From contig OZ012690.1 of the NCBI GenBank assembly GCA_963942565.1, forward strand, positions 8,187,088 to 8,251,087: DNA of 64,000 nucleotides. Direction: 5' to 3'. Within the stretch, counting starts at the first letter, position 1. Every line of letters begins with the position of its first letter. The notes under the pieces are model-generated. The model saw only the letters and a list, made by a program, of their open reading frames with translations. It ran no database searches and had not been told where the DNA came from. This stretch comes from Maea johnstoni (lineage: Eukaryota; Annelida; Polychaeta; Spionida; Magelonidae). The translations under genes were made by a program, and so were the position numbers. Positions 1-10,289 of the stretch are shown in pieces.

Positions 1-1339
1 GGTCAATTCTCATCACACAGGTGATCATATTTACATTTTTTGTAAAACAACGTCGAAAACATCAACACTACAACATATTAACGCTTAATTCTTTATTCAC
101 ATGTTTTCCATCCCGCCAGTTACAAAAACATGGCCATGCCAAAGACAAAAGCGGTGCCATCTATTGCGAGATGTCGCCACTAATTATAAAACCAGCGGGA
201 GATAGACTAGTGCCAATCCCTTTGAGCCGCTGCGCTCAACAATCAGGGGCGGATGGGTGGGGGGAGAGGGGGGGGGTCTCCGATGCTGCACACAACATAA
301 CATGGGTTCAAAACAAGGGATCATATTTAACTACAACAACAGCTGAATTGTACCAGTTCTCAATAAAGAATAGTGATATAGAACTATAACAGCCATTGAC
401 ATGCGGTCGCGGGCGCCTTGTCTCCACACAACTTCGCGTTTTCCATCAAAATGTTACATGCTCAATACAAAATTTCCTTTCTAGAATTGACTCCTTCTAG
501 GTGTTTTGCATCATCCAAATTGGACACCAGGGGGACCAGCAGCATTAGTGTTAAGCCTTCCCTGGTCTGACTACTATCAGACCAAGATAAGCGAATTATT
601 GAATTCCAGTGACAAATTCATTACGTTACCAGGTATTACATGTAACGCCTCAATTAATTCGCATTCAAGCTTTCAGTTTCAAAGACGCAATATTTGCGGT
701 AGATGAAAGGACGGAATGTAATAAACTAACATATGGCATGAGAAAATGGTAAGATAATTTAAAATGCCTTGTTACAATGTTAACATACATATTTGACACC
801 GTGTGCCATATGATATGGACCATATCAAAACAAACCGACTCACCTCAAATTAATCACTGATCCCCTGTAGTAATAATTATGTAGTGTTTATATGGTGTGT
901 ATTGCCGTTCTGGCCCTGGAGAAGCTCCTACTCCTACAATTATTAAGCTGTCCTCTGGCAGTCATGCACTAGGCCTGAATGGTATCTACTGGTCACGAAA
1001 ACGTCAAGATGAGCAAATAGATAGAGCTTCCACGTCGTCCTGGACTTCAGCAAAATGCGCAAGGTTCAGATGAATGAATGAATGAATGAACTTTGACCCC
1101 ATAGGAAAAATCAGAAGAGAATGGCGATCTACGTTTTGATTGGTTGGGATTATTACGTCATGAATAATAAGCAGATCAGGCAATCTGGACGTGCGGATTG
1201 TTCCAGATGCGAATGCTATGAACTGATGAAATAATCGCGGTCTGATCTAGCTGCCGCATATATATGCTGATGTCGGGGCCGCAATCAATTCACACCAAGT
1301 CAACCTCCTGATTGTTATATTTCACGCATCGATCAATAT
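1..1339. other. Upstream DNA without recognised gene
   Basis: No reading frame here resembles a known protein. The stretch holds a G-rich patch near 250-275, a short AATG run near 1069-1090 and otherwise ordinary AT-rich sequence. Confidence 0.5.
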
Positions 1340-1340
1340 T

Positions 1341-2225
1341 CACTCATGTTTCCACTAATTCTATTCACAATGGAAAATAAATAAATGAATAAATTAGGGC
1401 GAATAAATGAAAAAGTATATTTTGGAAATATTTTTTTAAAAATACGCATATTTATAATTTAATTTAATATAGACAATAGACATCAATGGTCTTTTCTGCC
1501 TATTCACTATTGTTTCCAATAATTCTATTCAGGATAGAAAATAAATAAATGAATAAATAAGGGCGAATAAATGAAAAAATATATATAAGAAATGTGTTTT
1601 TCAATATGCATGTTTATAATTAATTAATTAATTTTATTGGTCTTTTCTGCCTATAACTCATTAAATCAAAATATTGACACCAGGTGGTACACATAATAAT
1701 GATAATAATTGATCATTAATTTAGCGCCCTTTCCACCTATAATGTTCAAAACCGCTTTAGAAAGAATAGTCAGTGGACATATGTTTTTAAAAATCTATAT
1801 GAAATAAAATATAGTTGGTGTAAGGATTTGAGGAAGATTAATAACTAAATCTGGACGGGCAGAAATTTTGAAATTGCTGTTTTGGACAGGCATTTTTGAA
1901 ATCCTGGCTAAGACCCTGCTCCCCGTACAACTCCTAGTCAATATTGTACATATGTATATGGACCACCTGTGTCTGAAATAAAGTATCGAAATGAATTGAA
2001 AATAAAAAGTACGCATGCTTTTAACTTAATTCAATATAGACAATAGACATCAGTGGTCTTTTCTGTCTATGACTCATTAATTCGAGATATTGACATCAGG
2101 TGTCACACTTATTATAATAATAATAATTGACATTTGACGTACCGCCCATTCTACCTATAATGTTCAAAAGCGCTTCATGAAGTAGTCAGTGGACTACAAG
2201 ATAGTGGACAGATGTTAATTGTCTA
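1341..2225. repeat. Degenerate tandem duplication, about 164-bp unit, with insertion
   Basis: Two adjacent copies start near 1341 and 1505. Each has a TTTCCA-TAATTCTATTC segment, an AATAAATAAATGAATAAA run and a GGTCTTTTCTG block. A later block (2030-2180) repeats the ACATCA-TGGTCTTTTCTG...CACCTATAATGTTCAAAA portion seen at 1640-1760. The stretch between the later copies (about 1795-1915) contains the end of a hAT-like element. Confidence 0.55.
1800..1916 (+). mobile_element. Partial hAT-like MITE (TCTTAGCC family, 340-bp subgroup)
   Basis: The segment matches the 3' portions of the copies ending at 25624 and 40808: GGACGGGCAGAAATTTTG, then GACAGGCATTTTTGAAATCC, then GGCTAAGACCCTG at the terminus. 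The 5' half is missing or too diverged to see. Confidence 0.55.
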
Positions 2226-2369
2226 TATAGTCAAATAAACTCCTTTTGAAATAGCAATGTTTTCAGCTGTGTCTTGAGTTATGCGCATTGATGTCGTCGG
2301 GGAGCTCATTCCAAATAGTCCATAAGTCAGAGGCCAGAATTGGGCCTTTCGGCCTTTTCGGTATCATAT

Positions 2370-2403
2370 TGGGGGGGGGGGGGGGGGGGTGGGGGGGGGG
2401 GGT
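2370..2403. repeat. Poly-G run
   Basis: An almost uninterrupted G homopolymer broken by a single T. Its length is likely to be unreliable in the assembly. Confidence 0.8.
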
Positions 2404-2410
2404 GCAAATT

Positions 2411-2812
2411 CTGTCTAAAGTATTGGATTCCCCATAATCTTAGCTTCAATTTGATGTGTGATAGCAATGCACGGGTGCTAGCAAAGATATCCAGCTTTTA
2501 GCGACGCGTCCAAGTCTCGAATCCCGATGGGTAAATTCCTGATCAACAAGGAAAATATTGTAGGCAATTATGATAGGTTAATGATACGTACGCATGCTAA
2601 TATTTTATTGTCTCTGTCTAAAGTATTGGATTCCCCATAATCTTAGCTTCAATTTGATGTGTGATAGCAATGCACGGGTGCTAGCAAAGATATTGAGCTT
2701 TTAGCGACGCGTCCAAGTCTCGAATCCCGATGGGTAAATTCCTGATCAACAAGGAAAATATTGTAGGCAATTATGATAGGTTAATGATACGTACGCATGC
2801 TAATATTTCATT
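2411..2812. repeat. Two-copy tandem duplication, 203-bp unit
   Basis: The unit beginning CTGTCTAAAGTATTGGATTC occurs at 2411 and again at 2614. By eye the copies differ at only two or three positions over about 200 bp, so the duplication is young or homogenised. No coding potential is seen. Confidence 0.85.
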
Positions 2813-2961
2813 CTGTGCTTCAACAGACCAGCATAGATAGATATGAAATGAAAGAATTGAGCAAACCATACGTATTACGGGATATGCAGTTGGATATTTG
2901 TAGATATCTATACTTTTTCATTATGATTTTTCTAACCCCAAGTCACTGGCAACTATCTCAC

Positions 2962-3054
2962 AAGCCTCGGGTGGGATTCGAACCTGGACAGTGGTGAGAG
3001 ACAGTAAGCAGTCAGTGACAGTGCCTTAGACCACAAGGCCATTAGGGTAGGCCT
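2962..3054 (-). repeat. tRNA-derived SINE, family 2 (head)
   Basis: Read on the minus strand, the segment has an A-box-like GGCCTTGTGGTCTAAGGC and a B box GGTTCGAATCC about 45 bp later, in the spacing of a tRNA-derived RNA polymerase III promoter. A second copy on the same strand lies at 45142-45234, and a 5' fragment on the plus strand at 10437-10486. The cloverleaf is not intact, so this is a retroposon, not a tRNA gene. Confidence 0.65.
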
Positions 3055-3082
3055 AGCCTAGATGTCTAGGCTGTCATATGTA

Positions 3083-3310
3083 TTTTTCTGTTATGTTTTT
3101 TTTTCTGTAACCAAGCACCAAATAGTGTAGGTAGCCACAGTAGTCAATTTAGTTTACATTTATCTCACCAGGATTCAGTTTGATTACCGGTATGTAAACA
3201 TATAGAGATAGGAGGAGCAGGTGGTGCCATCCATCTACCAAACCTGGTACCACACCACAGTGCTTGGTCAACACATAAGGGAAGGTGAACATTACAGCGA
3301 CTAGGAGCCT
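3083..3310 (+). repeat. Interspersed repeat of about 220 bp, copy 1
   Basis: Shares blocks TTTAGTTTACATTTATCTCA, AGGTGGTGCCATC, ACCACAC-CTTGG and the end GACTAGGAGCCTAGTCTA with 3912-4130. A minus-strand copy lies at 34660-34810. The family is unassigned; the GACTAG...CTAGTC end is locally palindromic. Confidence 0.6.
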
Positions 3311-3602
3311 AGTCTAGTTATGGGGATTCACCCTTCCAATGCTGAGGCCCTAATGAACGGGACTCCGTCGTTTAAGCGCAAGGCTCAAGTTAGTGGCGCC
3401 TCTAGTGGCGTGATCAGAAATCAACCATACTAAACTGGAATGATTTCAATAGAATGACAGAGACGAAATACAATTTCCATATCTTTATTCTGGCAGCTAA
3501 AAAAAACACAATTTGAACATTAAAAATACTTGAAAATAAGCTGTATGTCTCAGGAGTAATTTAAGAATTTGATGCTGTATCATAATCGGTGGATAACCTT
3601 AA

Positions 3603-3805
3603 CCCTTATGCTGCTGTGGGCTAATTTGGCCAATTCCAAATGATACAAAAAGCCTCAAAAATGACTGAAACGCTGACAGATGGGTACTCATCTCAGAGTA
3701 CTCAGCGGGAGATATCTGATGAATATCAAGAATACAGAGTTTAGATGGTTTTCAAAAATAGTTGTCCTTGTGCTTTGGACAAAAGTAGCCTTAGCATTCG
3801 AAGGG
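3603..3805 (+). mobile_element. piggyBac-type MITE (family PB1)
   Basis: Starts TTAA|CCCTTATGCTGCTG and ends CATTCGAAGGG|TTGA, the right TTAA having one change. Internal landmarks of the family are the ATGACTGAAA block, the ACTCATCT-GAGTACTCAG block and the AAAAGTAGCC-TAGCATT block. It is non-coding. Confidence 0.8.
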
Positions 3806-3911
3806 TTGAAGAAGAAGGCACTAGAGCTTGGTGTCTAGTTCCCTGAAAACTACCTTTCCTTTTTGAAATTATTTGACGAAAGGTTCAGCTATAATTAATT
3901 CGTTATTTAGT

Positions 3912-4130
3912 ACTTTTCTGTCATGTATTTCTGTTACCAGGCTCTAAATAGTCTACGTGGCAAATTTAGTTTACATTTATCTCACCAGGGGAATAGTTTG
4001 AGTAAACCTCTACAGACTGGAGGACCAGGTGGTGCCATCGATCTACCATATCTGACACTACACCACACTGCTTGGGCAAACCATAAGGGAATGTCAATTC
4101 TTTAGGGACTAGAAGCCTAGTCTAAGTCAT
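3912..4130 (+). repeat. Interspersed repeat of about 220 bp, copy 2
   Basis: Direct-orientation partner of 3083-3310, with the same ordered blocks and the same GACTAGAAGCCTAGTCTA end. It lies just before the TA microsatellite. Confidence 0.6.
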
Positions 4131-4164
4131 ATGTTGCTAGTATATTAACAGTCCAAATTAGAAT

Positions 4165-4174
4165 TATATACATA

Positions 4175-4267
<93 letters not shown>
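4165..4267. repeat. (TA)n microsatellite
   Basis: About 50 TA units, continuous with the tail of the adjoining minus-strand SINE. The tail may have seeded the microsatellite. Long TYR-ILE reading frames here are artefacts. Confidence 0.95.
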
Positions 4268-4269
<2 letters not shown>

Positions 4270-4399
4270 CAGCTGGGTAGACTGAAACAATATGGAATAA
4301 ACTGTCTTGCCCAAGGACAGGCCAAAGTGCCCTGGCCGGGAATAGAACCAGCGATCCTCTGGTTACTAGTCCGATACTTAACCAACAAAGCTACTTTGT
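4268..4399 (-). repeat. tRNA-derived SINE, family 1
   Basis: Minus strand reads AAAGTAGCTTTGTTGGTTAA (A-box region), then TCGGACTAGTAA, then the B box GGTTCTATTCCCGGCC, then GGGCACTTTGGCCTGTCC and GGCAAGACAGTTTATTCC. The same order is found on the plus strand at 16711-16985. This is a tRNA-headed SINE; the 3' end abuts the TA microsatellite. Confidence 0.8.
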
Positions 4400-4510
4400 C
4401 CCCATATAGTATATATGCAGGCATTTATATATAATAAAGTAAAATCAGATCAGAGCCTTGTGGCTAGGCTAGTAAGGTCCAATATGGCGCCTCCATGATG
4501 TTTGTTGAGC

Positions 4511-4656
4511 CATAGGCCCTTGCAACAGGCCCATACTGACTAAAGAGCGAATGGGGGGGGGGGGGGGGGGGGGGCGGCGTGACAACAGTACAACGTAAAC
4601 ACCACAGTAAATCTTTATTTTCATTTTCTTTCAGACTGTTGCAAGGGCCTATGGTT
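4511..4656. repeat. Small inverted repeat around a poly-G run
   Basis: CCATAGGCCCTTGCAACA near 4511 is repeated in inverse near 4637, on either side of a G homopolymer at 4552-4574. No TSD was found, so the family is unknown. Confidence 0.5.
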
Positions 4657-4830
4657 GAGCGAGTGAATTTGCTGTTTTTTGCAAGAAGGAAGTCTAAATA
4701 ACTAGTCAATAGTCAATCTGTGGAGTTCAATTGCAATCAAGGTGTCGTAAGAAAGGTGACATTGAGCTCTAACATATATATTTTGTTTTTAATTTTGAAG
4801 GTAGTGTTACACTTTTAGTTGACCTAATTA

Positions 4831-5301
4831 CCCGGCGGGGGCACTCAGGTGCAGAGGGGGGGGGGGGCGCACCCGCGTTACGTATTTCGCGGAAGACGGG
4901 GTCTTTTTTAAGACCTCCGCATGTCCGCGATTTTGTAAAAGAAGGGTACTTTTTTGTACCCAGGGACGAAGTATGGGGGGTGAAAATCCCCTTACAATCC
5001 ACGAAATATACGCGGCTCTAACGCCGAGTGACTCCCGAAGTGACTGGGCTTCCGAGTCTGCTGCCGCTACACAGGCAGATTATAACATAAGTATAACATC
5101 AAAAGTTAAAATGCGTGTTCCCGTTCATCCAATGTCAGTGTTTTGATAAAAGAAGGGGTGTTTTTACTGGGAAAGGTCAGCGTTTTTTAAAGATAAGGGT
5201 GCTTTTTTGGCCTGAAATCAATGCTCTTGGGGTATCTTTTAATTTTGATAACGAGCGTACGTACCCCCTTAAATACCGAAGTGCCCCCCCCCCCCCCCGG
5301 G
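4831..5301 (+). mobile_element. G-run inverted-repeat element (family GR), copy 1
   Basis: Ends are CCCGGCGGGGGCACT on the left and a long C run ending CCCGGG on the right. Perfect 8-bp duplications CCTAATTA flank it (4823-4830 and 5302-5309). Homologous copies lie at 14156-14624 (same strand) and 17883-18339 (inverted). An 8-bp TSD fits hAT- or P-like superfamilies, but the ends do not let me choose. No transposase frame is present. Confidence 0.8.
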
Positions 5302-5309
5302 CCTAATTA

Positions 5310-5630
5310 TTATGCTTACTAGGTCAGTTATGCAAATTGCCCAAGATCTACAGCTTAGCATCTGGCAGTTTCTGCAACTTGAGGATCAGTACTATGCATT
5401 TCCATCATAACACCTCATTGGACACAAAAGTTTCCGGGTTCACTATATGGGTGTATGGGCTAGCCAGTAGACTATTTAATGTATGTTAAGCCTTGGATGA
5501 AGAAAATGTGTTAGGTCATCTAAGCCGAAGAGAGTTTGAATAAGAAAGTCGGTCAAGAGCGGGCCCTGGCAGCTCGTGTTTACTATGTAAAATTAATTAC
5601 CGACTTGAAATAAAGATTATCTATCTATCT
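5310..5630. other. Unassigned DNA before tandem array
   Basis: No reading frame or repeat family is recognised, apart from a short ATCT run at about 5618-5633. Confidence 0.4.
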
Positions 5631-6266
5631 ATAGAAATAAGAAGGATCTAGAGATTTTGATACACAGTGCATCATTATTCCACCTAAAAATGATATTTGG
5701 TATTTGAAAAAGAAATAAGAAGTATCTGGGGATTTTGATACAATGGGCATTATTATTCCAACTTAGGAAATGTTAGGTATGGAGTACTAGAATCTTTAAG
5801 AAGGAAGTTTTAAACACAGTGCTCAGGTTTAAGTTACTTGTGTCGTCTATCCAACTTTTCATTTTACTGATTTGTCAATGGCCTGGCTGTAGACACGATG
5901 CCAAACTGTATTTGGGGACTACTCTTGTATCTTACTTTTAACTGTTAAGGCTGTGAATGGCAAAGCAAATGAGCTTCACCATAGTTTCACACTGTCTGAC
6001 CAGTTTAAGCTTAGACGAAAAGAACATAGATTGGTCGCAACAGACCAATTGCCATTTAGGGGCCACAGTATAGCCCTTGACACACATAATCTCGCCTCAG
6101 TGTACCGTCACTAGTAGAGAAGGGTAAATAAAAAAACGTACAATGTCCCTCTAGACGATGTAGTTTTATATTTCCCTTTATTTTGTTATGTGTTGTGTTT
6201 TTTTCAGTGGGGGGGGGGGGACAGGGGGAGAAGTATTGATATTAACCACGTGCGACCGAGACTTAA

Positions 6267-6360
6267 CCCTTATGCTGGTGGTGGCCAATTTTGCCGAATA
6301 CAAAATCATGCAGAAACCTTAATAAATGACAGAAACTCTGTCTATGGCACTTCTAGGCCA
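6267..6360 (+). mobile_element. PB1 MITE fragment inside tandem unit 2
   Basis: TTAA|CCCTTATGCTGGTGGTGGCC followed by the TACAAAATCATGCAGAAACC segment matches the left half of PB1. The right end is absent. Confidence 0.65.
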
Positions 6361-7202
6361 TTGTGGAAATCCTCCTTGGTATGAATTCCAGAAGAATGAG
6401 GCTCACGCGGGTTCACTATATAGGTATATGGCGTGGCCTGCAGACATTCATGCGTGTTAAGCTGATGAGAGTTTGAATAAGAAATAAGAAGGATCTAGGG
6501 ATTTTGATACAAAGGGTATTATTATCCTACCTAAAGAACTAGCAGGTATTGACTCATAGAATCTTTAAGAAGGAAGTTTTACATACAGTGCTGAGGTTAA
6601 AGTTACGCAAGAGATTTTGATACAGAGGGCATTATTATCCCACCTCATATAATTAGAAAAAGATTTTAGGTATGGAATTATAGAATCTGAAGAAGGTTTC
6701 ACATGCAATGCTCAGGTTTAAGTTACACCTGGTTTGTGTCGTCTATCCAACCTTTCATTTTACTGATTTGTCAACGTGGCCTACATGTAGCTAGAGACAC
6801 GGTACCAAGCTGTATTTGGGAGCTTTTCTTGTATCTTATTTTTTACTGATAAGGCTGTGAATGGTAAAGCAAATTAGCTTCACCATAGTTTCACACTGTC
6901 TGGCCAGTTTAGGCTTAGATGAAAAGAACATAGATTGGTCGCCACAGACCAATTACCATAGGGGCCACAGTATAGCCCTTGACACACCTAATCTCGCCTC
7001 AGTGTGCCGTCACTAGGAGAGAAGGGTAAATTAAAAACCTACCATGTCCCTCTAGACGGTGTAGTTTTCTATTTCCCTTTGTTTTTGTTATGTTTTGTGT
7101 GTGTTTTTGTGTGTTTTTTTTGTGTGTTTTTTTTTTTTTGGGGGGGGGGGGGGGTGGGGGGGAGAGAAGTATTGATATTAACCACGTGCGACAGAGACTT
7201 AA

Positions 7203-7297
7203 CCCTTATGCTGGTGGTGGCCAATTTTGCCGAATACAAAATCATGCAGAAACCCTAAAAAATGACAGAAACTCTGTCTATGGCACTTCTAGGCCAT
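7203..7297 (+). mobile_element. PB1 MITE fragment inside tandem unit 3
   Basis: Same left-half fragment as at 6267, truncated at the corresponding point. It spread by duplication of the host unit, not by a new insertion. Confidence 0.65.
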
Positions 7298-8224
7298 TGT
7301 GGAAATCCTCCTTGGTATGCATTCCAGAAGAATGAGGCTCACACGGGTTCACTATATGGGTATATGGCGTGGCCTGCAGACATTCATGCGTGTTAAGCTG
7401 ATGAGAGTTTGAATAAGAAATAAGAAGGACCTAGGGATTTTGATACAAAGGGTATTATTATCCTACCTAAAGAACTAGCAGGTATTGACTCATAGAATCT
7501 TTAAGAAGGAAGTTTTACATACAGTGCTGAGGTTTAATAAAGTTACGCAAGAGATTTTGATACAAAGGGCATTATTATCCCACCTCATATAATAAGAAAA
7601 ATATTTTAGGTATGGAATTATAGAATCTGAAGAAGGTTTCACATGCAATGCTCAGGTTTAAGTTACACCTGGTTTGTGTCGTCTATCCAACCTTTCATTT
7701 TACTGATTTGTCAACGTGGCCTACATGTAGCTAGAGACACGGTACCAAGCTGTATTTGGGAGCTTTTCTTGTATCTAATTTTTAACTGATAAGGCTGTGA
7801 ATGGTAAAGCAAATGAGCTTCACCATAGTTTCACACTGTCTGACCATTGTCTGACCAGTTTAAGCTTAGACGAAAAGAACATAGATTGGTCGCTCAGACC
7901 AATTACCATAGGGGCACACAGTAAAGCCCTTGACACGCCTAATCTCGCCTCAGTGTGTCGTCACTAGGAGAGAAGGGTAAAATAGAAACCTACAGACCAA
8001 TTACCATAGGGGCACACAGTATAGACCTTGGCACACCCAACCTCGCCTCGGTGTGATGTCACTAGGAGACAGGCGAATGAGGGCTCTCACATGTGTTTAC
8101 ATTGTAGGGGAGGTTGCTCACACACTTGCGCAGAACGCACCTCTTGAGTGATCCGACATTGTCCTCCAAACTGAATAACATGGAAAATCATGTCAAAAGT
8201 GCAAAGTTTATCATTGCTTTAGAT

Positions 8225-8450
8225 GAATAAAAGAATGGATATATAGCGAGAGACCAATTACTATATGCGCTATAGCGAAGGCCTGGCTATGTCCGGGGTC
8301 TCGAATCTGACCTAAGAGTGACGTCACTAGGAGACAAAGACCAATGACGGCTGTCGTATCGTTTACATCACAGAGAAACTTGCGCGCTTACAGGCGCAGA
8401 GCATGACTTCTGGGCTATTCGCCGCAACCAGCCTGTCCAGGTTGACCGGC
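8225..8450 (+). repeat. Interspersed repeat with GACCAATTAC / GACGTCACTAGGAGA blocks
   Basis: Ordered blocks are GAGACCAATTACTATA, TAGCGAAG, GTGACGTCACTAGGAGAC, AAAGACCAATGACGGCT, GTTTACAT and GGCTATTCGCCGCAACCAG. Related copies lie at 15085-15300 and 60305-60490 (minus strand), and shorter pieces close each unit of the 5636-8010 array. The family is unassigned. Confidence 0.6.
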
Positions 8451-8796
8451 TGGTTTCATATCCACTTGTTTTTTATTTATCTAAGTGATTGCCAACCAGT
8501 TAGAGTTTATATTCTTATCCCTATACGTATTATTCCACGTTTTTAGGCATCCTTGAATGAAGTATGAACAACTCAACATTGTGGCAAACAAGCTAGCCTA
8601 TCGTAAAAGCGGCTTATTCCCGATGTATGGGACAAAAAGGATGTGATTTTCCCTAAATCTAATCCTTACTGCTGAAGAATAAGGCTTAAGAACTGCGCAT
8701 TGCTCTCATATTCAAAATAGTGTATTTATATACGTATAACACAATGTTCCTTGTGGGTCAGCATGATCCATGCTTTATCGAGAAAAGGGGGATTAA

Positions 8797-9250
8797 AGGG
8801 CAATTGCACCATCATGATGATTTAGGTTCAAAATGTGCCTATACGTGTCACCTTTCAAATAAGACCACCCGCAAGTCTGTCCTCAGCACTCCTCAGATAT
8901 GGCTTATGAAAGTTAGTAAAAAACTGGCCTGAGTCTGGGTATGGAGGCTGACATTATCAGAAGTGGTGCTAATGAAGTGACTGCCAGCCCTGCTTCTGAT
9001 TGGTTGAGAGATATCACTTCCAGCCACTGATATCTCTCAACCAATCAGAAGCAGGGCTGGCAGTCACTTCATTAGCACCACTTCTGATAATGTCAGCCTC
9101 TATACCCAGACTCAGGCAAGTTTTTTACTAACTTTCATTAGCCATATCTGAGGAGTGCTGAGGAGGACAGACTTGCGGGTGGTCTTATTTGAAAGGTGAC
9201 ACGTATAGGCACATTTTGAACCTAAATCATCATGATGGTGCATTTGCCCT
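8797..9250. mobile_element. Near-perfect foldback element with TTAA duplications
   Basis: Arms of about 220 bp face each other around position 9022, differing at only a few bases. TTAA flanks both ends (8793-8796 and 9251-9254), and the terminal repeats start AGGGCAA. A TTAA target with purine-start ends fits Kolobok-like elements; piggyBac is the alternative. A diverged solo arm lies at 9830-9920. It is non-coding. Confidence 0.85.
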
Positions 9251-9329
9251 TTAAGTGTACAATCACAACATATTCGAAGGCGAGTGGAGAACTGTGTTGC
9301 GAATAATATTTCCCATTTTAGTATCTTAA

Positions 9330-9558
9330 CCTATTAATGCTTAAGAGTTCCTCAAGAAATTGTCGTCTGGATTTAAAATACTTTTGATGATAACTTTTGA
9401 ATTGGGAATGATTTTACAAAATATTTGAAGGAGAGTTGTTGGTAATGCTCTGATCAACATTTCTCCTTCACCTGGGTTTTTTTTTCAGAAAATGCTTTTT
9501 TAAGTTAAGTATTTCCAAAATCGTCGGGCCTGTTTTGGCTGCTCTGAGTGTTAATGGG
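9330..9558 (+). mobile_element. TTAA-flanked MITE (family TT2), intact copy
   Basis: TTAA|CCTATTAATGCTTAAGAG at the left and GTGTTAATGGG|TTAA at the right; 229 bp. It contains GTCTGGAT and TTTTACAAAATATTTGAAGG. Other copies are at 15757-15985, 37840-38055, 41831-42264 and 45616 onward. It retains the undisturbed GCTTAAGAG site that is occupied by PB1 in the 41831 copy. Confidence 0.8.
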
Positions 9559-9829
9559 TTAAATACCGCAAATTCTCGTTTGAGCCATAATAAAGGATGG
9601 TTTGTTGTCTTCACAAGTTTCAGGTCCGTGAAAATCCGAAGTTCCTGTTACTTACTCACATGTATGGGCCATAACGTGAGAAATTTGCCAGTGACCTGGG
9701 GTTAAGCGGTGGTTTTCTCCGGATTTTCCTCCACTACTTACAACTGGCTGGTCACGAATTAGCCACAATTTCCATAAATGTTATGAAAAACGAAATTCCA
9801 AATCCAAATGCCATAACTAAGGAGTGCTG

Positions 9830-9922
9830 CAGAGTAAGGGTTGGGCGGTCGTATATAAATGCTGACATGCATGAACTCATTTTGAACTTAAACCATTCTG
9901 ATGGTTGGTTTGCCCTTTAACT
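9830..9922. mobile_element. Diverged solo arm of the TTAA foldback
   Basis: On the minus strand it starts TTAAAGGGCAAACCAACCAT and continues into TTCAAAATGAG, matching the outer arm of 8797-9250 at lower identity. Confidence 0.5.
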
Positions 9923-9952
9923 TTTCAGATGTAAGCAAGGACTGATATCACT

Positions 9953-10283
9953 CGTACATATACCTCTCTTTTTTATGCATGAAAATGAACTTTTATTTTC
10001 ATGCATGAAAAGGAACTTTTATTTTCCTTCATGAAAATTAAATTTCCATACAAGAAGATGAAATTTCCGTGCATGAAAAATATATTTTGCCCAGAAACTT
10101 CCATAGGTGAAAATTCCATGCATGAAGTTGTGTACAGCCCAACTAACCATGAACATTTATGGGCCAAAAAAATCATGCTTGGGGCGAAATTTTCATGTTC
10201 ATGCATTGAAATACTAGTATAACATTTCCATGCATGAAATTTCCATGCTACGATTTTTTCATGCATGAAACTTTTTGTACGGG
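9953..10283. mobile_element. Cluster of TTTCATGCATGAAA palindromes, likely MITE
   Basis: About eight exact or near copies of the 14-bp palindrome TTTCATGCATGAAA occur in 330 bp. The cluster is bracketed by TCGTACA on the left and TGTACGGGAG on the right, which pair as short inverted ends. The repeats make overlapping reading frames on both strands; these are not genes. Confidence 0.6.
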
Positions 10284-10289
10284 AGATTA

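Larger units (their letters stand above)
5636..8010. repeat. Three-unit tandem array, about 0.9-kb period
   Basis: The landmark TGTGTCGTCTATCCAAC recurs at 5839, 6735 and 7675. The landmark CTTAACCCTTATGCTGG recurs at 6262 and 7199. Each unit contains GATTTTGATAC blocks, a long G run (6210-6220 and 7140-7162), a truncated PB1 MITE start, and a GACCAATTACCATAGG module ending in CGTCACTAG. Units 2 and 3 are much closer to each other than to the truncated unit 1. The PB1 fragment was therefore captured before amplification. Confidence 0.85.

Noticed and set aside
4117-4424. Tyr-Ile repeat frames (also 44948-45259 and 61751-62047)
   Set aside because: Translation of (TA)n microsatellites.
8720-8932. 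70-codon frame in the left arm of the foldback
   Set aside because: Lies within a non-coding inverted-repeat element; no homology.
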